Virus record (IMG/VR): IMGVR_UViG_3300025669_000207
Coordinates: 1-22,598 of that record
DNA: 22,598 nucleotides
From: a virus
Direction: 5' to 3' (one strand)
Positions 1-8,724 of this stretch are shown here, piece after piece (positions within the stretch are counted from its first letter, which is position 1; each line of letters begins with the position of its first letter). The notes below the pieces were generated by a model. That model had not been told where the DNA came from, searched no databases, and saw only the letters and a program-made list of their open reading frames with translations. The position numbers and the translations under genes are program-made.

Positions 1-31
1 TCTTTGGAAGTATCGCGTCTATAAGTCCCAT
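1..31 (-). CDS. Partial CDS, N-terminus only, unknown product
   Basis: An ATG at 29-31 overlaps the TAA stop of the upstream gene by one base (TAATG), the same junction used elsewhere in this operon. Ten residues are readable before the window ends (MGLIDAILPK). This is too little to assign a family. By position it should be another tail or lysis gene of the same leftward transcript. Confidence rests on the coupling pattern alone. Confidence 0.5.
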   Translation of the reverse strand, partial: MGLIDAILPK

Positions 32-786
32 TACCATACCCTCAATGCTGAAAAGTACGTTGATGTTGCGCCAAGCACCGTGTCAAGCGTTCCGCCTGAA
101 GACTGGTACACACGGAGTTCGTAGTAGTCCAGAGCGGTCGCGCTGTCAGACTCGGTCACCCTAAGCACCGTCTGCTCCGTCGCGTGCGGGGCGAACTCTT
201 TTACCTCTGAAATCTTTGAGCCGTTTTTGTAGAGAGCCAACGTCCTGTATCCGGTTGCGTCTGCTACCAAGGTAACCTGACCAATGAAAAGATAAACGCC
301 AGTCGCGCCGGCAGGAATCGTCAGCCGGTTCGTGTTGCTGGCTACGCTGTGCATCGCGGTACGATCGTAGGACTCGGTATCAAACGTGAGCGCCGTGAGC
401 GTCGTGTTCGCAAGGGTCTGGGCTGCGGTGTCGGTAACCTTCGTGGCGTCCTGTCCAGTGGAAGAGAACGTGGACGTAGACGATACCGCAGCGGAGTGAA
501 CCACTGCTCCAGAGAATGTCCATGCGCCTGTGATCGTCTCGTCCTGTGCGAGAAACGCAGCGGCGGAAAGCACCGGAGTCGTAACGCTCTGCACACCGTC
601 GGGAGGATCATTAAACGCGTAGCTATCAGTCATTACGTCTTTAGCCAACTGAATCATGTTCAGACGAATGGAAGCGTTGACGTACGCCTCTATGCTTTCC
701 ACCATCGCGTTCAGTTCGGCCTGAGTAAGAGTTGTACCAGACGTATAACCCTCTGTTGCGTCCAATGCTGTAATTGAAGTTGCCAT
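31..786 (-). CDS. Tail-fibre-like protein with C-terminal C1q-like domain
   Basis: This 251-residue protein is rich in Ser, Thr and Ala. Residues 1-60 contain a short helical region (TQAELNAMVESIEAYVNASIRLN), and residues 60-125 look like a linker or shaft. About residues 130-251 resemble a C1q/TNF-like jelly roll: alternating beta strands, GVYLFIGQVTL, a YRTLALYKNGS hairpin, and a terminal YFSALRVW strand. Such domains commonly end phage fibres and trimerise. The ATG overlaps the stop of the nozzle-like gene by one base, with GAGGATAGGATA upstream. A role as a receptor-binding or short tail-fibre subunit is inferred from the fold pattern and the position at the tail end. It has no signal peptide, unlike the fibre genes at 4,439-9,369. 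Confidence 0.65.
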   Translation of the reverse strand: MATSITALDATEGYTSGTTLTQAELNAMVESIEAYVNASIRLNMIQLAKDVMTDSYAFNDPPDGVQSVTTPVLSAAAFLAQDETITGAWTFSGAVVHSAAVSSTSTFSSTGQDATKVTDTAAQTLANTTLTALTFDTESYDRTAMHSVASNTNRLTIPAGATGVYLFIGQVTLVADATGYRTLALYKNGSKISEVKEFAPHATEQTVLRVTESDSATALDYYELRVYQSSGGTLDTVLGATSTYFSALRVW

Positions 787-2348
787 TATCCTATCCTCGC
801 TCCCGTCTTACCTGCGTTCACTTCCACGTCAACCATGATGCCAAGCAGTTCGAAATCAACTGCGTCCTCTTGAAGTGTCTGTTCGTGCTCAATGAATAAC
901 TGATACGTCATTCCGTGTCCGCCAATTCTCTTTTTCAGAATCTTCATCTCTGGGATTCCACCCAGTATCGAAGCACCAAGAACGAAATCCTCTCCGAGTA
1001 AGTCCTGGTCAGAGGTGTCGGTCATGTCGAAGTCGAGATCGTTGACGACCCTTCCGTCTATTTTCATTTTCACGTTGAACGTTCCACTCGATTGCGGAAC
1101 AAATATCGGCGCTATATAATCGAACTCGAACTCCTCATCCAACGAGGTCGGGGAGATGATGCCACTGACGAATGTTACTGGTGGAATCTTCTCTCCATAA
1201 TCAGTAAAAACCTCGCTATCAATAACCCCAAGTCTTCCGTCCGGGCCACCAATGAGAGACTTCACCTTCTTCGTGCCGTAATCTATATATTTTGCTACCG
1301 AGGTAGCGTTGTAACTATGCCATTTGTACCACTTTTTTGCAACCAAAGAGTAGCCCCAGACGTCCGTCGGATAATTATACGACGACGCAGGGAACGTGAA
1401 CAGTAGCGATTGGAACTCCCGATCATAGTGTCCCCACATGTATTTCGCCCTGCGGAAGTTCACGTCCCCACGCCAGTCGTTTTGAATGTCGCGCGACAGC
1501 AAATCCGTCTCGATCTCAGAGACCTTATCAGATGACGAGAAGTAGTGGACCCCCTCGTCAGACGGGAAGAACATCGTCCCGCCGGCGGACACCACCGAGT
1601 TGTGGCTCACGCACCCGACGTTGTCGGATATCTTGGTTGGGACGAACTGCGTCCCGTAGGCCGTCTGCACGGGAGAAACCCGGTAGGTCGCGTACCGCTT
1701 CATCACATAGATCGATCCCCAGAACTGAGGGGTGATAGCCGTGATGCCGTCGGGGTCTCCGTCGTTGATGTCGAGGTCGATCGCGAACGCGTCCCTGGTC
1801 ACGAAGTCCGTAGGATCGTTTGTGACGCTCACCAGCAGGCGCCCCGGATAGTCAGGGTCTGGGATCCAGAGCCTGTTCCAGGCCACCTGCCCGAACTTCG
1901 CTACCTGCTCAGAAGAGGTCAGTGTGGCAACGCTGCCGGTCTGATTCCACGCCTGGATGGGGGTCGTCTCGTCCTGAAAAAAGACCGCGAGATACCCGTA
2001 GAACTTGGCGAAGGAGACAGCCTCGTCCAGAGGGATGGCCTGAGTGCCTGTGATGTTGTCAACGGCGTTGTCAGAGGGCCTCACAGCCTTCAGGAACTTG
2101 CCGTCATAGTAGACGACCCGCTGGGTGCCAAGCCTGTGGTAGTCAACCATCCCGAGGATCGGTCTCCCGTTCGGGGAGATGTCAAACGCGTCCGACTTCC
2201 CGGGGCGCTTCTTCTTCGTAGAGTAGGTCGTATAAATGACATTATCCGACCTGATGATATCCTTCGGGGATATCAGGAGAGGATGCTTGGTCGAATTCTG
2301 CGACCCGTCATACGGATAAAGCCTCTGCTGTAGTATTTTATCTGGCAT
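786..2348 (-). CDS. Tail nozzle / DNA-stabilisation-like beta-propeller protein
   Basis: This 520-residue protein lacks a signal peptide. It shows repeated beta-rich segments typical of short-tailed phage nozzle or stabilisation proteins (P22 gp10-like). An N-terminal part reads IIRSDNVIYTTYSTKKKRPG. A stretch GRLLVSVTNDPTDF, about residue 165, matches the usual 'value at position' strand of these propellers. About residues 255-290 hold VGCVSHNSVVSAGGTMFFPSDEGVHYFS, the most recognisable block. The C-terminal 150 residues look like separate beta domains. Its start overlaps the adaptor-like gene stop (TGATG), and it sits directly after that gene, as expected for the next ring of a podovirus tail. 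The family call is by pattern and context and I could not search a profile. Alternative: a generic virion structural protein. Confidence 0.65.
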   Translation of the reverse strand: MPDKILQQRLYPYDGSQNSTKHPLLISPKDIIRSDNVIYTTYSTKKKRPGKSDAFDISPNGRPILGMVDYHRLGTQRVVYYDGKFLKAVRPSDNAVDNITGTQAIPLDEAVSFAKFYGYLAVFFQDETTPIQAWNQTGSVATLTSSEQVAKFGQVAWNRLWIPDPDYPGRLLVSVTNDPTDFVTRDAFAIDLDINDGDPDGITAITPQFWGSIYVMKRYATYRVSPVQTAYGTQFVPTKISDNVGCVSHNSVVSAGGTMFFPSDEGVHYFSSSDKVSEIETDLLSRDIQNDWRGDVNFRRAKYMWGHYDREFQSLLFTFPASSYNYPTDVWGYSLVAKKWYKWHSYNATSVAKYIDYGTKKVKSLIGGPDGRLGVIDSEVFTDYGEKIPPVTFVSGIISPTSLDEEFEFDYIAPIFVPQSSGTFNVKMKIDGRVVNDLDFDMTDTSDQDLLGEDFVLGASILGGIPEMKILKKRIGGHGMTYQLFIEHEQTLQEDAVDFELLGIMVDVEVNAGKTGARIG

Positions 2349-3394
2349 CAGCTATCATACTCCAGTGCTCGCGCGGCCCTGAACATATCGTCACGGTTGT
2401 CGTAATCATGGACGCGTCGAAACCTGTTGGCGTTCACAACAAACTTTGGCTTAGGCTCGGTCTTCCGGTGCTCGTTCCTCATCTCCTTGAGCATCCCCAT
2501 CGCGTCCCGCAACTCCTTGTCGCTGGACGTTCCCTGCCCGTTAAGCTTGAACCATTCGTAGAGTGCGAAGTGGACGAGCATCCAGCGAGAGTCCATCGGG
2601 ATGATCGGCTCGTTAGCGTCCTCCGTCATTGGGGTGATGTTCATGCTGTAATCGAGGTGGATGAGCCGGCTCTTGTCCGGGGTGATCGGCAGAAGCCTGA
2701 TGCAGTCCACCTTGTCGGTGTCTGCGCCACCGAGGAAATCGTAGTCGAGGATCATGTCGTCGAGCAACTCGAGGGAGTTGTTCATATTGATCTTGCCGTC
2801 GATCGTGTAGAACGTCGGATAGGTGACCGTCGAAACGCTCGCCGCCAGCTTCCGGTTGAAATCCAGGGTTGAGAGATAGTCTACCTGGCCGTAATTGCGC
2901 GCGACGTCATCAACGATATATAGCTGTTTAACTGTATCGTAGTCAGGCGGCAGAGCGAACTCATACTCATATATTTTAAACGTAGCATCTGCATCAGAAG
3001 TGCCAAGGAATTCCCCCTCGAGGTAGAACTTGCCTGTGGCTACCTTGTACCCAATGATGCGGTACAGATCGCCAGAGCCGTTGAATCGAATGGATCTCCC
3101 GACGTATGCCTTGCTCACGGTGAGACCTGTCATCGTAATCTCACGGCTCTCGTCAACGATCGCTACCGACGACACGCCAGACTCAGACTCGACAGGGGTC
3201 TTAAAAGCAAACGTGCGATGAAAGGATCTCCACCACCAGTTGCGCTCAGTGCCAATGCGCATGTAATGCTCGTTGAGAAACCCCTTTACAAGCTCGCGGT
3301 CGACCGTCTCGACGGTTCCTTCGATGCGGCCACGAGACTCGACGATGGAGATCATATCTCCGAACGTTTTGCATTTAATCGATGGAACAGTCAT
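2348..3394 (-). CDS. Head-tail adaptor / connector-like structural protein
   Basis: This is a 348-residue soluble protein. The N-terminus is helical and aromatic (LNEHYMRIGTERNWWWRSFHRTFAF, about 39-63), as in phage adaptor proteins whose first helices pack on the portal. A beta-rich insert follows, about 75-145. A helical C-terminal part carries PIIPMDSRWMLVHFALYEWFKLNG (about 260-285) and a basic tail. The ATG has a strong ribosome binding site (GGGAGGGAAGG) and overlaps the preceding 70-aa gene by four bases (ATGA). Lying just before the nozzle-like gene supports a role joining portal and tail. It is much longer than P22 gp4, so the assignment to adaptor rather than another tail-completion protein is inferred. 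Confidence 0.55.
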   Translation of the reverse strand: MTVPSIKCKTFGDMISIVESRGRIEGTVETVDRELVKGFLNEHYMRIGTERNWWWRSFHRTFAFKTPVESESGVSSVAIVDESREITMTGLTVSKAYVGRSIRFNGSGDLYRIIGYKVATGKFYLEGEFLGTSDADATFKIYEYEFALPPDYDTVKQLYIVDDVARNYGQVDYLSTLDFNRKLAASVSTVTYPTFYTIDGKINMNNSLELLDDMILDYDFLGGADTDKVDCIRLLPITPDKSRLIHLDYSMNITPMTEDANEPIIPMDSRWMLVHFALYEWFKLNGQGTSSDKELRDAMGMLKEMRNEHRKTEPKPKFVVNANRFRRVHDYDNRDDMFRAARALEYDS

Positions 3395-3603
3395 CCTTCC
3401 CTCCCAAGCTCGAGTTCTTCCAGCCTACGCTTCATATTAGTTTTTCTATAAAAACTTATCAAGTCGCAAAGTGCGTCGTTTCCCCTTCGGTCCTTATAAA
3501 CAAACACCCTGAGCGCCTTTATGAGTTGAAGCTCCCGTCGCTCCCAGTCGTTTCTCGGGGCAAGGAAGATGCACTCGTCAACGCTCTTTTCGCATTCAGA
3601 CAT
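3391..3603 (-). CDS. Hypothetical 70-aa charged protein
   Basis: The frame is open from 3,651, but the ATG at 3,601-3,603 is preferred: AGGTGA lies a few bases upstream, and it follows the neighbouring stop (3,608) by only four bases. The product is helical and charged (DWERRELQLIKALRVFVYKDRRG, then KRRLEELELGREG), with no membrane segment and cysteines at residues 4, 11 and 46. It overlaps the adaptor-like gene by four bases. No family is recognised. A small tail-assembly or lysis-associated factor is possible, but nothing in the sequence decides this. Confidence 0.6.
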   Translation of the reverse strand: MSECEKSVDECIFLAPRNDWERRELQLIKALRVFVYKDRRGNDALCDLISFYRKTNMKRRLEELELGREG

Positions 3604-3607
3604 ACGA

Positions 3608-3844
3608 TCACCTATGGGCTTGATCAACAAGCTTGTCGATCTTGATATCAAGCTTCTCGATCATCCTGATGATGAGTGTTGCCTCGTTCCTGGAAAACGT
3701 GGCCTTCTGCAAAGCGCTTATCTTGGTATCGATTTTCGTATCCATGTGGGAAATGATTCCCCACCCAAGACCTCCGATTGCAACGATCAATCCAGCGGTT
3801 CGAAGTACAAGTCCGGTGCTTCCGTCTAATGGGCTGAATGTCAT
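3608..3844 (-). CDS. Small single-span membrane protein with coiled coil (holin/spanin-like candidate)
   Basis: The frame extends upstream to 3,907, but the ATG at 3,842-3,844 is chosen because GGAG sits eight bases before it, whereas the earlier TTG and ATG have the ribosome site touching the codon. The product is 78 residues: a short N-terminus, one Gly-rich hydrophobic segment at about 11-33 (LIVAIGGLGWGII), then a charged heptad-like helix at 36-76 (KIDTKI, MIEKLDIKIDKLVDQ). One membrane span plus a coiled coil is compatible with a holin, a spanin component or another lysis accessory protein. No lysozyme gene is visible beside it, so the function is a guess from topology. Confidence 0.6.
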   Translation of the reverse strand: MTFSPLDGSTGLVLRTAGLIVAIGGLGWGIISHMDTKIDTKISALQKATFSRNEATLIIRMIEKLDIKIDKLVDQAHR

Positions 3845-3875
3845 GGCGCTGGCTCCAATTTTAAAACTGCTTGTG

Positions 3876-4202
3876 CTACGTCTCATCTCCAAAAATGCTA
3901 AATGCAACCTTGGTATGACCAGCGTAAACCCATATAGAATCGCCGGCGTTGATCGTTATAAGCCCGCCATCAGTAACCTTGAGCGTTGTATTAGCGGCCA
4001 GCGCTGCGTCGTAATAGATAGCGTTCGCCGTGCCAGCCGTGTCTCCGTTCGGAACGACTTGAATCCTGAATGTAGTAGCAACCCCGTTCGAGTTACAAAC
4101 AAACATAGCCGAGACGGACGCAGTGTGCGTCGTCCCAACTTCGTATAGTTCAGTAGCTGTCGTCGCCGCTGGTGATGCCTGTTTGAAAAGTCTGTATGCC
4201 AT
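3876..4202 (-). CDS. Small beta-rich virion protein
   Basis: This 108-residue protein is almost wholly beta-strand in character. Key segments are ASVSAMFVCNSNGVATTFRIQVV, NAIYYDAALAANTTL and GLITINAGDSIWVYAGHTKVAFSIFGDE. The '-vcNsng-', 'iyyd', 'aGDsi.v' series is a layout seen in small phage virion proteins next to tail genes. The ATG overlaps the stop of the 75-aa gene by one base (TAATG), with GGAG eleven bases upstream. A role as a tail or head accessory subunit is inferred. There is no signal peptide. Confidence 0.65.
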   Translation of the reverse strand: MAYRLFKQASPAATTATELYEVGTTHTASVSAMFVCNSNGVATTFRIQVVPNGDTAGTANAIYYDAALAANTTLKVTDGGLITINAGDSIWVYAGHTKVAFSIFGDET

Positions 4203-4429
4203 TAGCTTTTAGGCTCCAACTCATGCAATGATTGCGGGCATGGCTCGAAATACATATGCACCTTTGTCTTCGGCTCGTAGCAGTTACACTGGCACGTTCC
4301 GTTAACTTCTTCATATGAAGACCGATCATAGTCGTTCCACCAACACTTGACCGCACACGCCATCCGGCCAAGGGCCAGCGAAACAACATCCCAAGGAAGA
4401 TAACCGCCTCTCATGCTTTCAATGTCCAC
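4202..4429 (-). CDS. Hypothetical 75-aa cysteine-containing protein
   Basis: GTG start at 4,427-4,429 with an excellent upstream site (AAGGAGGTAAC). The product has six cysteines: C25 and C29 in MACAVKC, a CxCxC cluster at 46-50, and C64. It also has aromatic residues (KCWWNDYD) and no signal peptide. The CxCxC cluster could bind a metal or form disulfides. It lies between the three-gene secreted cassette and the tail genes and is coupled to the following gene. No family is recognised. Confidence 0.6.
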   Translation of the reverse strand: MDIESMRGGYLPWDVVSLALGRMACAVKCWWNDYDRSSYEEVNGTCQCNCYEPKTKVHMYFEPCPQSLHELEPKS

Positions 4430-4438
4430 GTTACCTCC

Positions 4439-5233
4439 TTATGGAGTAGCAAGGAACTGCCCGCCGAAAGATGCGTTCTCATCACTAGTTGCTCCAGTGG
4501 GCTGTGTCCCGTCCTGATATATAGCCCCACCTATTGTATCAACTCCGTAAGAGTCGCACGTAGTAGACGATACCGCGTCACTTATCCGAACGTCTGTGTA
4601 TGTAGACCATATGCCTCTTTTGGTGGATGAAAAGTCGCACTGATATACGAAGTGATACCCACCACGCATCGGCTGATAACCAATACCGCCGTTGTTGAAC
4701 ACCATGTAATAAAGTTCAACGCCTTGGGTGTATATGGACTGGACGCCAACACCTAAATCTTCGTTGTTCTCCAACTCAATGCCTTGGAATATAATTATTG
4801 CCGAGTTGTTGCCTACATAAAATATTGGCTGGTCAGCGGTGGTGCCATCTAAGTTGTAATGCCCAGCGGTCGGGCGCGAACCGCTTTGTCCTTGGACAGT
4901 AATTCCACCATTGGCGAACCCAACAATCCTGATTGTTGTGGTGATTGTTATTGCCTCGTCAGCCAACTGGACAACGTACGTGTTGCCACCCAAATCCCTC
5001 GGCAGCTTGTTAATCGCGTACTGAATCGTATCGCACGCGCTTGCACCAGTTGCCGTCCCGCATCCCGGGTGGTCGGCTCCGCTGGTGTTATTCACATAAT
5101 GCGTAAACGTAGTTAGTGTTGGACGAGCCGCTGTTGTGGCCTCTCCGTTCTCAATCCCCGAGCCACCCAGCTGCACAGCAAACGCTGTTGACGAAAGTAA
5201 CATTGCAGCAATGATTGTTATGATTTTTTTCAT
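4439..5233 (-). CDS. Signal-peptide-bearing right-handed beta-helix protein
   Basis: This 264-residue protein begins with a clear Sec signal: MKK, a hydrophobic core at 4-14, and a cleavage site AFA|V after residue 19. The mature part opens with a pectate-lyase-like block (FTHYVNNTSGADHPGCG, then CDTIQYAINKLP). Short beta rungs follow (ITITTTIRIVGF, GGITVQGQSG, SAIIIFQGIELENN, VELYYMVFNNGG), as in single-stranded right-handed beta-helices of phage spikes and surface glycan-binding proteins. Cysteines at about 58 and 67 could pair outside the cytoplasm. The start overlaps the stop of the 1160-aa gene by one base, with AAGGAGCG upstream. It is the last of three consecutive genes with export signals. 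An exported or envelope-associated fibre or spike role is inferred; no catalytic residues can be named. Confidence 0.75.
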   Translation of the reverse strand: MKKIITIIAAMLLSSTAFAVQLGGSGIENGEATTAARPTLTTFTHYVNNTSGADHPGCGTATGASACDTIQYAINKLPRDLGGNTYVVQLADEAITITTTIRIVGFANGGITVQGQSGSRPTAGHYNLDGTTADQPIFYVGNNSAIIIFQGIELENNEDLGVGVQSIYTQGVELYYMVFNNGGIGYQPMRGGYHFVYQCDFSSTKRGIWSTYTDVRISDAVSSTTCDSYGVDTIGGAIYQDGTQPTGATSDENASFGGQFLATP

Positions 5234-8200
5234 TAGTTATCGCTCCTTGAGATTTCGTACCATGTGTCCTCGTCATCGTCCCATGTAATCATCAGGGTGT
5301 CACCTTTACCGAGAGTAAAATCAACACCACCAGCCAACTCGACGCCAAGACCATCTGTAATCAGCACGGTGTTCGTGTCGTGTGTGCCCTGAATAATGCA
5401 GGTCTGACTCTCGTTCTCGCCATCGTTAATCGCCGGGTCTGCGTCGAGGACGACCGCACCGCCATTACCAACGACACGCTCTACCTTGTCACCGCACGTT
5501 ATCGCACCGTCATCGGAAAGGGACTGGTCTGCGCCATCGCCAAAGTAGATGTGGTCGCCAATCGCAATCCACTCGTCTTGGTTCCCATCAGCGATAACCG
5601 TAACGGCACCATATGACTGAGTAATATATAGCTCGTCTGTGCCGTTCACTGTTTTTGAAGCTGGGACAATAGCGACTGGATATAAGTCAGCATCTCCGTC
5701 TTGGTCATAAACAACATACGTCCTACCATCAGTCAGGAGAGAGTCTGGAAATCCAATGTCCCTGTCTCCGCCAGTATCAATGGACGAGAGGTAGTACGAA
5801 AAAGCAGTAATCGTATAGTCTCCGCTCACAACGTCTTGGTCAAATGCGATACCGTCATCGAGGTTGATTGGAGCTGACGTAGCAGCGCCACCTATCGAGA
5901 CATACCCTGCATTTGTCACACCAATGTTGATGCCGCCAACAACAGCGCCACCTATGTTTCCACCAACGTCGATGTTGATTACACCAGTAGTGCCAGCTGC
6001 AGCGTCTGCAGTGGTGATATACATATCGTCATTAGCACCAACTGCCCCGATGCTCATCTCTCCTTCTGATGCCAGAGCATAATCTGCGGTGCCTTTATCA
6101 TAGAACGCATATGTCGTACCCGTTGTTGTCGTGTAATCCAAGTTTGAAGTGAACCCAGCAATCTTTGAATTAGCGTGAGATGCAGAACCCTCAGTTGCGT
6201 TAGCCATGAATGAAGTAACGACTGAGTCGGTTGCTAGGGCATAGTGAATCAGATTGCCGTTAACAACAAATGAATCGTCTGTGGCAGAAACGTACATATC
6301 AACATTCAATGCACCGATGTCATCTGTAACAGACTTGGTGCCGCTACCACCTGACGTGAGTTGAGCCATCGTCAATGTCTGAACTGCTGCATCAACCACC
6401 TGAAACGCAGTAGTTGGTGCAGCCGCAGTGCCAACTCCGAGATACCCTGCGTCGGTAAAGTAGAATAGGTCGTCAGTATGGTTGGTGATAACGTAGTCGT
6501 GGGTAGTCGCGTCGGACCTGAATAACCACGAATCGTTATTATCGTCACCTCCATCTGCGTCCAACATCATGATGGCGTTGCCATTCTGTATTGCCTGAAT
6601 ATGAAGCTGTTGCTCTGGAGTGCCAACACCGATACCAACGTTGCCTTGTACCGCAGCGGAAGCGTATGCAAGGATGACATCACCGTCTGCTCCACCATTC
6701 TTCAGCGCACCACCGTAGACATAAGCGTCTCCACCGTTACGCAACTCAGCGGCCGCCGCGTTTCCATCAGGAGCAACTAGGTACACATCTGTTCCATCGT
6801 TTCCGGGGAAAACGAGACCAGTAAGCAACAAGTCTCCACCGATAGAAGCGAAATCTATATCAAAATCAGCACCAATATGGGAAGACGAATACGCGATAGC
6901 GCCTTCACTCCCAGCGTTATCTACGTAGGTTGCAAGAAAGCTGGTCATGAATGTTCCAGCTGCGTCCGCTGCATCTGAAACTATAACCCCTTCAACGCCG
7001 GCGATTAGATTTCCAGTTGTAGTCAACCCCTCTGACTGAGCAGATGCGGTCACTGCTGCGTTGCCAGTGCTTCCGGTGTTCCCTGCATAGTAAGCAGCGA
7101 CATTAAAGCCAGATGTTGAACCAGCAGATGGTTGTGCTGCAGCGCCATGCTGAACATTAACAGTATCCACCGTCGGAGGGGCTGCAATGTCTTCGACCTC
7201 AAATGGATTGTCTGGTGTTGCATCTCCGATGGCAACGTACTGAGTATCATCAATCGCCATCGCCAACGCCAGCCCTGACCCGCTGTTGGTGTAAAACAAT
7301 ATCTCTGCGGGTAAGTGAGTGGCGCCAGCTATACCGTTCTGGTTTACCTGAATCACGCCACCAGTAGCCCTCTCGCTTGACGAGTTAACACCTTGGAATT
7401 GAATCAGCCCAAGGTAGTCACCGCTGTCTGTCTGTCCACTAGTGAGCGCACCAACAGCAGCGAGGTCAGCCTTGGATAATGTAAGTGAAGCAGCGTTTGT
7501 GTTGTTCACAGAAAACGACGAAACTTTCGAAACAACCGACCCGGCATCTGCTATCTCTTGGAGTGATGTTGGTGCATCAATCCCGATACCAACGCTTCCA
7601 CCCCACGTCGCTGACTCTTGGTTGTAGGTAAGGATGACATCACCAGCGACTCCGTTGGCTCCGCCGTTATTCTGGTCTCCTTTGAATCCACCTGCTAAGT
7701 ACAGGTTTCCACCGTCTCCGCCATCGGCTGCTGCACCAGCAGTACCACCTGGAGCACCGCCGCCAGCATATAAGTGCCACGCACCACCATCAGGCCCGGC
7801 ATTGGAAGCGGTAGCATCGCCGCCCTCAGCGCCAGCAAATATTGTATCGTATCCTGCCGTGTCGTCTTCCCCGCCGCTATGCGCAAAGCCCTTGGAGAAT
7901 GGACCATCAATTTCAATCGCGTAACTTTCAGCCGCTCCACCATCGGGGTCCCAGAAGATTGACATACCAAGGACGAAGGCATCAGCGTTGTCAGCAGCGT
8001 CACCAGCCATGTCGATTGCAAACGCAATCATCTCTTCGTCGGCACCGAGAGCACCAGCTATTGGGCCGATTCCAAGAACCATAGCGAGTTCATCAGCTAT
8101 CATCGTTGGAGCAAAGACTGCGTGGGCTGGCACTCCACCTGCGATAGCAGCCGCTGCGTTGGAACCCATCCCAAAAATGTCCCTATTGAATATGGACGTG

Positions 8201-8715
8201 GTCAGGCTGAGCGTTCCTACCTCAGTTCCACCAGCGTCAAAGCGCACTATATTCTCGTCGGCTGATTCCTCTGTCTGTACGAGTGTGTCCTTATCTGCGT
8301 CGTAGATAACCGACGTTTCCTTGACACAGACCGCGCCAATCATAATATAACCAGACGCACACGAATCGCAAAGATACCCTGAGTATCCAGTATTGCACTG
8401 ACAGTTCGGAGTGGTTGAAAAGTTTGCAGCGGCGGTGCTATTGCAATCAACGCCAACCGTATTGCCGGTTCCAGCGGTAACAGGTCCAGAGATGTTATCG
8501 TGGGATCCACTAACGCGCTGCGCCTCGCACTCGGTATCGGCTAAGAAAATATCAGTTCCAGCACCGACACCAGTCACGCAACCCTGATACGCAATATAGT
8601 TTGGTCTGCAATCATCAGTACCAACGTTCGTAACACACTGCGAAGAAACGTATGCCATTGCATTTGCAGACATCAGCAAGAAGGCAAGCGTTACGCCAGC
8701 GATAATCTTCTTCAT
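5233..8715 (-). CDS. Giant exported fibre/adhesin: signal peptide, EGF-like Cys module, fibre repeats
   Basis: The product is 1160 residues. Residues 1-21 are a Sec signal with cleavage AMA|Y. Residues 22-130 are Cys-rich, ending in a laminin/EGF-type module with cysteines at 91, 105, 107, 116, 119 and 130 (CQCNTGYSGYLCDSC). A DADKDTLVQTEESADE block at 139-154 opens the fibre shaft. The shaft is Ala/Gly/Asp-rich, with 'G.VGIG..TP...L' modules near 374, 493, 693, 758 and 938 and a duplicated Gly-rich segment (about 310-382 and 640-698, both with GDVIL.Y). No cysteine occurs between 131 and 1073. A beta-rich C-terminal cap ends TWYEISRSDN. VGIG modules are typical of trimeric phage tail fibres, while signal plus EGF module is typical of exported proteins. 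ATG follows GTAAGGAGACAAG. Role inferred: exported adhesin or fibre. Confidence 0.8.
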   Translation of the reverse strand: MKKIIAGVTLAFLLMSANAMAYVSSQCVTNVGTDDCRPNYIAYQGCVTGVGAGTDIFLADTECEAQRVSGSHDNISGPVTAGTGNTVGVDCNSTAAANFSTTPNCQCNTGYSGYLCDSCASGYIMIGAVCVKETSVIYDADKDTLVQTEESADENIVRFDAGGTEVGTLSLTTSIFNRDIFGMGSNAAAAIAGGVPAHAVFAPTMIADELAMVLGIGPIAGALGADEEMIAFAIDMAGDAADNADAFVLGMSIFWDPDGGAAESYAIEIDGPFSKGFAHSGGEDDTAGYDTIFAGAEGGDATASNAGPDGGAWHLYAGGGAPGGTAGAAADGGDGGNLYLAGGFKGDQNNGGANGVAGDVILTYNQESATWGGSVGIGIDAPTSLQEIADAGSVVSKVSSFSVNNTNAASLTLSKADLAAVGALTSGQTDSGDYLGLIQFQGVNSSSERATGGVIQVNQNGIAGATHLPAEILFYTNSGSGLALAMAIDDTQYVAIGDATPDNPFEVEDIAAPPTVDTVNVQHGAAAQPSAGSTSGFNVAAYYAGNTGSTGNAAVTASAQSEGLTTTGNLIAGVEGVIVSDAADAAGTFMTSFLATYVDNAGSEGAIAYSSSHIGADFDIDFASIGGDLLLTGLVFPGNDGTDVYLVAPDGNAAAAELRNGGDAYVYGGALKNGGADGDVILAYASAAVQGNVGIGVGTPEQQLHIQAIQNGNAIMMLDADGGDDNNDSWLFRSDATTHDYVITNHTDDLFYFTDAGYLGVGTAAAPTTAFQVVDAAVQTLTMAQLTSGGSGTKSVTDDIGALNVDMYVSATDDSFVVNGNLIHYALATDSVVTSFMANATEGSASHANSKIAGFTSNLDYTTTTGTTYAFYDKGTADYALASEGEMSIGAVGANDDMYITTADAAAGTTGVINIDVGGNIGGAVVGGINIGVTNAGYVSIGGAATSAPINLDDGIAFDQDVVSGDYTITAFSYYLSSIDTGGDRDIGFPDSLLTDGRTYVVYDQDGDADLYPVAIVPASKTVNGTDELYITQSYGAVTVIADGNQDEWIAIGDHIYFGDGADQSLSDDGAITCGDKVERVVGNGGAVVLDADPAINDGENESQTCIIQGTHDTNTVLITDGLGVELAGGVDFTLGKGDTLMITWDDDEDTWYEISRSDN

Positions 8716-8724
8716 CTTGTCTCC

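Noticed and set aside
1545-2333. 262-residue plus-strand frame opposite the nozzle-like gene
   Set aside because: Arg/Val/Pro-rich antisense translation with no start signal. The minus-strand gene is coupled to both neighbours.
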